From: Streptosporangiaceae bacterium
Lineage (GTDB): Bacteria; Actinomycetota; Actinomycetes; Streptosporangiales; Streptosporangiaceae
Length of the DNA stretch: 8,830 nt
Assembly: GCA_030045295.1 (NCBI GenBank)
Contig: JASIGD010000219.1
Location: 1-8,830 of the forward strand
Direction of reading: 5' to 3'
Position 1 is the stretch's first letter. Every line of letters starts with the position of its first letter. The notes beneath the pieces are model-generated. The model did no database searches. It was not told the origin of the DNA and worked only from the letters and a program-made list of their open reading frames with translations. The translations under genes were made by a program, and so were the position numbers. This document shows, piece after piece, positions 6,574-8,830 of the stretch.

Positions 6574-7385
6574 GCGGGTCCGGCGGCGTGTCCCAGGCCG
6601 GCGAAGCCTCTCGCGGCCCGGCCTCGCCCGCCCCTGCCGAGGCGCCCGTCCCCGCCGCGGCCTCGCCGGCACCTGCCCCTCGGTCCCGGCGCCGCCTGCG
6701 CGGCCTGCGCCGCCGATGGCGCGTGCTGCTCATCGTCCTGGCCGTGCTGGCCGTCGCCGGCGGGATAGCCTGGGCGCTGCTCGGCTCCCGGCTGTTCGTG
6801 GTCCGCTCCGTCATCGTGACCGGGACGCACCTGGTGCCGAAGGCCGAAGTCCTGGCCGTGGCCGGCGTGCGGCCGGGCACCCCGCTGATCCGGGTGGACA
6901 CCGCTCAGGTCGCGGCGCGGGTCGAGACCATCAGGCAAGTGCAAAGCGTGCAGGTCACCAAGTCCTGGCCGGACCGGGTGGTCATCACGGTCAAGGAGAG
7001 GACGTCGGCGCTCGCCGTCGCGGCGCCTGGCGGCGGGTTCGACCTCGTCGACGCCGACGGCGTGCTGGTGCAGTGGGCCGCCCGCCGTCCCCGCCGCCTG
7101 CCGCTGTATCTCACCACGGCTACGGTCACCTCGCTGCGTGACGACCCGGACGTCGAGGCGTCAGCGGCCGTGCTCGGCGAACTGCCCGCCCGGCTGCGCT
7201 CCTCGGTGCGGTCGGTGACCGCGCCCGGCCCGGATCAGGTGACGCTGCGGCTGGCCGACGGGGTGACGGTGCTGTGGGGCGGTACCACCGGGGCCGCCGC
7301 GAAGGCGGAGGAGCTCGCGGTTCTCATGCGGACTCACGCGCGCTACTACGACGTGAGCGCGCCCGGGACGGCGGTAACAAGCTGA
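6570..7385 (+). CDS. ftsQ: Cell division protein FtsQ (POTRA domain)
   Basis: FtsQ is the bitopic divisome scaffold that links early and late division proteins. The 271 residues comprise a Pro/Ala-rich cytoplasmic tail (1-38), a basic stretch (39-51), one membrane helix (about 52-71) and an outside POTRA domain (about 75-143) with FVVRSVIVTGTHLVPKAEV and PDRVVITVKER. The FtsQ beta domain follows (about 145-255), including DADGVLVQWA and LPLYL, and the product ends with the typical actinobacterial YDVSAP tail. The GTG start overlaps the murC stop by four bases (GTGA), with GGAG 9 nt upstream at 6557-6560. It is the last gene of the overlapping run; a 359-base spacer follows. Nothing appears truncated. 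Confidence 0.93.
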   Translation: MSGSGGVSQAGEASRGPASPAPAEAPVPAAASPAPAPRSRRRLRGLRRRWRVLLIVLAVLAVAGGIAWALLGSRLFVVRSVIVTGTHLVPKAEVLAVAGVRPGTPLIRVDTAQVAARVETIRQVQSVQVTKSWPDRVVITVKERTSALAVAAPGGGFDLVDADGVLVQWAARRPRRLPLYLTTATVTSLRDDPDVEASAAVLGELPARLRSSVRSVTAPGPDQVTLRLADGVTVLWGGTTGAAAKAEELAVLMRTHARYYDVSAPGTAVTS

Positions 7386-7437
7386 TCCGTGCCGATGACC
7401 CAGAGAACGGCAATGCCCGCCCAACCGCGGCGTCTGA

Positions 7438-7486
7438 CCAGTTTCGCGACACGCTGGCCAGTTTTCGCGACACGCTGGCCAGTTTA
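7438..7486 (+). repeat. Two 20/21-bp tandem repeats with GACAC cores
   Basis: The unit CCAGTTTCGCGACACGCTGG (7438-7457) is repeated at 7458-7478 with one extra T, and a third partial copy, CCAGTTTA, ends at 7486. The two GACAC cores (7448-7452 and 7469-7473) are exactly 21 bp apart, two helical turns, so proteins bound there would sit on the same face of the DNA. The unit junctions form CTGGCCAG palindromes at 7454-7461 and 7475-7482, preceded by CTGACCAG at 7434-7441. The array ends 12 bp before the predicted -35 element. GACAC is the core of the Streptomyces WhiA site; assigning WhiA here is inference. Confidence 0.8.
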
Positions 7487-7498
7487 TTGCGTGGTTAG

Positions 7499-7527
7499 TT
7501 GACCCGGGTGCGCTCCGACCCTACTGT
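7499..7527 (+). promoter_or_regulatory. Predicted ftsZ promoter (sigma-70/HrdB-like)
   Basis: A -35 element TTGACC (7499-7504) is followed after 17 bases by TACTGT (7522-7527), which fits the actinobacterial -10 pattern TAnnnT. Transcription would begin near 7533-7536 and give a leader of about 210 nt. The quasi-palindrome GTCCGTA/TACGGGAC (7526-7547) overlaps the expected start site. Confidence 0.5.
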
Positions 7528-7564
7528 CCGTATCAATCGTACGGGACCGCAAAAACTTTAAATC

Positions 7565-7589
7565 TTAACCTGAAGGTTAAACCTGATGG
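7565..7589. repeat. A+T-rich palindrome with overlapping direct repeat
   Basis: TTAACCTGAAGGTTAA (7565-7580) has perfect 7-base arms around GA. Overlapping it, AACCTGAAGG (7567-7576) recurs as AACCTGATGG (7580-7589), 13 bp on. It lies about 30-55 nt downstream of the predicted transcription start. As DNA it resembles an operator; as RNA it could form a six-pair stem with a UGAA loop. Confidence 0.5.
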
Positions 7590-7660
7590 TGGCGGACGAT
7601 GCCCTGGCGGTGAATTCCGCGCCGCCGCTGGGGCGGAGTTTCCCAAGCGCAGAGCCCTAA
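7586..7660 (+). CDS. Possible 24-codon upstream ORF in the ftsZ leader
   Basis: An ATG at 7586, with GAAGG 9 nt upstream, opens a 24-residue frame (MVADDALAVNSAPPLGRSFP and four more residues) ending in TAA at 7658-7660. The stop abuts the left arm of the inverted repeat at 7661. It could be a leader peptide that tunes ftsZ translation. An ORF this short may arise by chance, and I see no codon or homology evidence for it. Confidence 0.2.
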   Translation: MVADDALAVNSAPPLGRSFPSAEP

Positions 7661-7706
7661 TCGGCGGGTCGCGCTTACGAATTCGAAAAGCACACATACC
7701 CGCCGA
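7661..7706 (+). repeat. 9-bp inverted repeat in the ftsZ leader
   Basis: TCGGCGGGT (7661-7669) pairs perfectly with ACCCGCCGA (7698-7706) across a 28-nt loop. The loop contains the 8-bp palindrome CGAATTCG (7678-7685). No T-tract follows, so it is not a classical terminator. The right arm ends 21 nt before the ftsZ Shine-Dalgarno. Confidence 0.5.
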
Positions 7707-7727
7707 CTTAGCAGAGATAAAACGAGC

Positions 7728-7734
7728 GGAAAGG
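7728..7734 (+). promoter_or_regulatory. Ribosome binding site of ftsZ
   Basis: GGAAAGG lies 10 nt before the GTG at 7745. The resulting N-terminus ([12 protein letters not shown] after the initiator) matches actinobacterial FtsZ, which confirms the start. Confidence 0.65.
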
Positions 7735-7744
7735 TACCCTCCTC

Positions 7745-8830
7745 GTGGCATCACCGCAGAACTATCTGGCGGTTATCAAGGTCGTCGGAATCGGCGGCGG
7801 CGGCGTCAACGCTGTCAATCGCATGATCGAAGAGGGACTCAAGGGCGTCGAGTTCATCGCGATCAATACTGACGCCCAGGCGCTGCTGATGAGCGACGCC
7901 GACGTCAAGCTCGACGTCGGCCGCGAGCTCACCCGGGGCCTCGGCGCGGGCGCAAACCCCGATGTCGGCTGCAAGGCCGCCGAGGACCACCGCGAGGAGA
8001 TCGAGGAGGTCCTCAAGGGCGCCGACATGGTGTTCGTCACGGCCGGCGAGGGCGGCGGCACCGGCACCGGCGGCGCGCCCGTGGTCGCGAACGTGGCACG
8101 AGCGCTCGGCGCGCTCACGATCGGGGTGGTGACCAGGCCGTTCGGGTTCGAGGGCAAGCGCCGCATCGTGCAGGCCGAAGCCGGCATCGACAAGCTGCGC
8201 AGCGAGGTGGACACGCTGATCGTCATCCCCAACGACCGCCTGCTGTCGATCTCCGACCGGCACGTGAGCGTTCTCGACGCGTTCAAGGCCGCGGACCAGG
8301 TGCTGCTCTCTGGCGTCCAGGGCATCACCGACCTCATCACCACCCCCGGGCTGATCAACCTCGACTTCGCCGACGTGAAATCGGTGATGTCGGGCGCGGG
8401 CTCCGCGCTGATGGGGACCGGGTCCTCGCGCGGCGATGACCGGGCCGTGGCCGCGGCTGAGCTGGCGATCTCGAGCCCGCTGCTCGAGGCGAGCATCGAT
8501 GGCGCCCACGGCGTGCTGCTGTCTATCCAGGGTGGTTCGGACCTCGGCCTGTTCGAGATCAACGAGGCCGCTCAGCTCGTTTCCAACTCCGCCGCGGTCG
8601 ACGCGAACATCATCTTCGGCGCGGTCATCGACGACGCCCTCGGGGACGAGGTCCGGGTCACGGTCATCGCGGCCGGCCTCGACGAGGACCGGACCGGAAG
8701 CGTCGGCGGCGCCGTCCTGGGCGCGGCCGATTCCGGCGCGCTCGGCAGGAACGGGTCGAGCGGTTCGGCCTTCAGCGGCCCGGCCTTCGGCAGCGCGGGT
8801 TTCGGCGGTCCCGCCCGCACGGCCGGCGGG
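7745..8830 (+). CDS. ftsZ: Cell division GTPase FtsZ, 3' end outside the window
   Basis: FtsZ is the tubulin-like GTPase that polymerises into the division ring. The frame is open for 362 codons to the window edge, with no stop seen. The GTP-binding domain shows [13 protein letters not shown] (15-27), the tubulin signature GGGTGTG (103-109), [11 protein letters not shown] (130-140) and IPNDRLL (161-167). The synergy (T7) loop NLDFADV (205-211) carries catalytic D207 and D210. The folded core ends near residue 314. After that a Gly/Ser/Ala-rich linker with repeated FG and FS motifs runs to the edge; the C-terminal SepF/FtsW-binding peptide is not included. Residue 76 is Cys in [12 protein letters not shown], where relatives usually have Arg or Lys. 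Codon use and composition match the neighbours. It is probably transcribed both from its own promoter and by read-through from ftsQ. Confidence 0.97.
   Translation, partial: MASPQNYLAVIKVVGIGGGGVNAVNRMIEEGLKGVEFIAINTDAQALLMSDADVKLDVGRELTRGLGAGANPDVGCKAAEDHREEIEEVLKGADMVFVTAGEGGGTGTGGAPVVANVARALGALTIGVVTRPFGFEGKRRIVQAEAGIDKLRSEVDTLIVIPNDRLLSISDRHVSVLDAFKAADQVLLSGVQGITDLITTPGLINLDFADVKSVMSGAGSALMGTGSSRGDDRAVAAAELAISSPLLEASIDGAHGVLLSIQGGSDLGLFEINEAAQLVSNSAAVDANIIFGAVIDDALGDEVRVTVIAAGLDEDRTGSVGGAVLGAADSGALGRNGSSGSAFSGPAFGSAGFGGPARTAGG

Larger units (their letters stand above)
7386..7744 (+). promoter_or_regulatory. ftsQ-ftsZ spacer: regulatory region and ftsZ leader
   Basis: This 359-base stretch has no convincing long gene. 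In order it holds tandem GACAC repeats (7438-7486), a promoter (7499-7527), a quasi-palindrome at the predicted start of transcription (7526-7547), an A+T-rich island with a palindrome (7549-7581), a small upstream ORF (7586-7660), a 9-bp inverted repeat (7661-7706) and the ftsZ ribosome binding site. Bases around 7549-7581 are far richer in A+T than the neighbouring genes. An independent promoter set in front of ftsZ is known in Streptomyces, where one ftsZ promoter is developmentally controlled. Confidence 0.7.

Noticed and set aside
7274..7498. Plus-strand frame across the ftsQ end that encodes a repeated heptad FRDTLAS over the tandem repeats, as if ftsQ were frameshifted.
   Set aside because: FtsQ already ends with the family's YDVSAP tail at 7385, so no frameshift is needed. 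The heptad is only the 21-bp repeat read in frame.
7395..7502. Small ORF starting ATG at 7395 with a repeated FATRWPV segment.
   Set aside because: No ribosome binding site at suitable distance, and the repeat is explained by the DNA element. It also ends inside the predicted -35 box.
7661..7706. Inverted repeat read as a terminator between ftsQ and ftsZ.
   Set aside because: The loop is 28 nt long and no T-run follows the right arm.

Overview
The window comes from a high-GC actinobacterium. The FtsZ N-terminus ([17 protein letters not shown]), the long Pro/Ala cytoplasmic tail of FtsQ and the gene order ftsW-murG-murC-ftsQ-ftsZ all point that way. Having murC between murG and ftsQ resembles mycobacteria and some Streptosporangiales-like lineages more than Streptomyces, where murC lies elsewhere. 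I cannot name a genus from sequence alone.

Left part (1-2549, minus strand): three tightly packed genes read leftwards. The first is a four-helix membrane protein of unknown function. Next is a PIG-L/LmbE-type zinc deacetylase related to the mycothiol enzymes MshB and Mca. Last is an MpaB-family (DUF2236) putative heme oxygenase. Overlaps of 16 and 4 bases indicate one translationally coupled operon.

Divergent spacer (2550-2716): this is the shared control region of the left operon and ftsW. It holds two dyad-symmetric elements and one GCGACACGC box.

Right part (2717-8830, plus strand): the distal half of the division and cell wall (dcw) cluster. FtsW (SEDS glycan polymerase), MurG (lipid II synthesis) and MurC (first amino-acid ligation on UDP-MurNAc) supply and polymerise septal peptidoglycan. 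FtsQ scaffolds the divisome and FtsZ forms the ring. ftsW, murG, murC and ftsQ overlap successively by 44, 32 and 4 bases, so they are translated from one message. ftsZ is separated by a 359-base leader and is cut by the window end after 362 codons. The murD/mraY genes usually found just upstream of ftsW are absent here.

Most unusual region (7386-7744): the ftsQ-ftsZ spacer carries two near-identical 20/21-bp tandem repeats, each containing GACAC, the core bound by the sporulation regulator WhiA in Streptomyces. Downstream follow a good sigma-70-type promoter (TTGACC-17-TACTGT), an A+T-rich palindrome, a 24-codon upstream ORF and a 9-bp inverted repeat before the ftsZ ribosome binding site. 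The same 9-mer GCGACACGC recurs upstream of ftsW. This suggests that the two division genes share control by a WhiA-like factor. I found no RNA genes, insertion sequences or CRISPR arrays.
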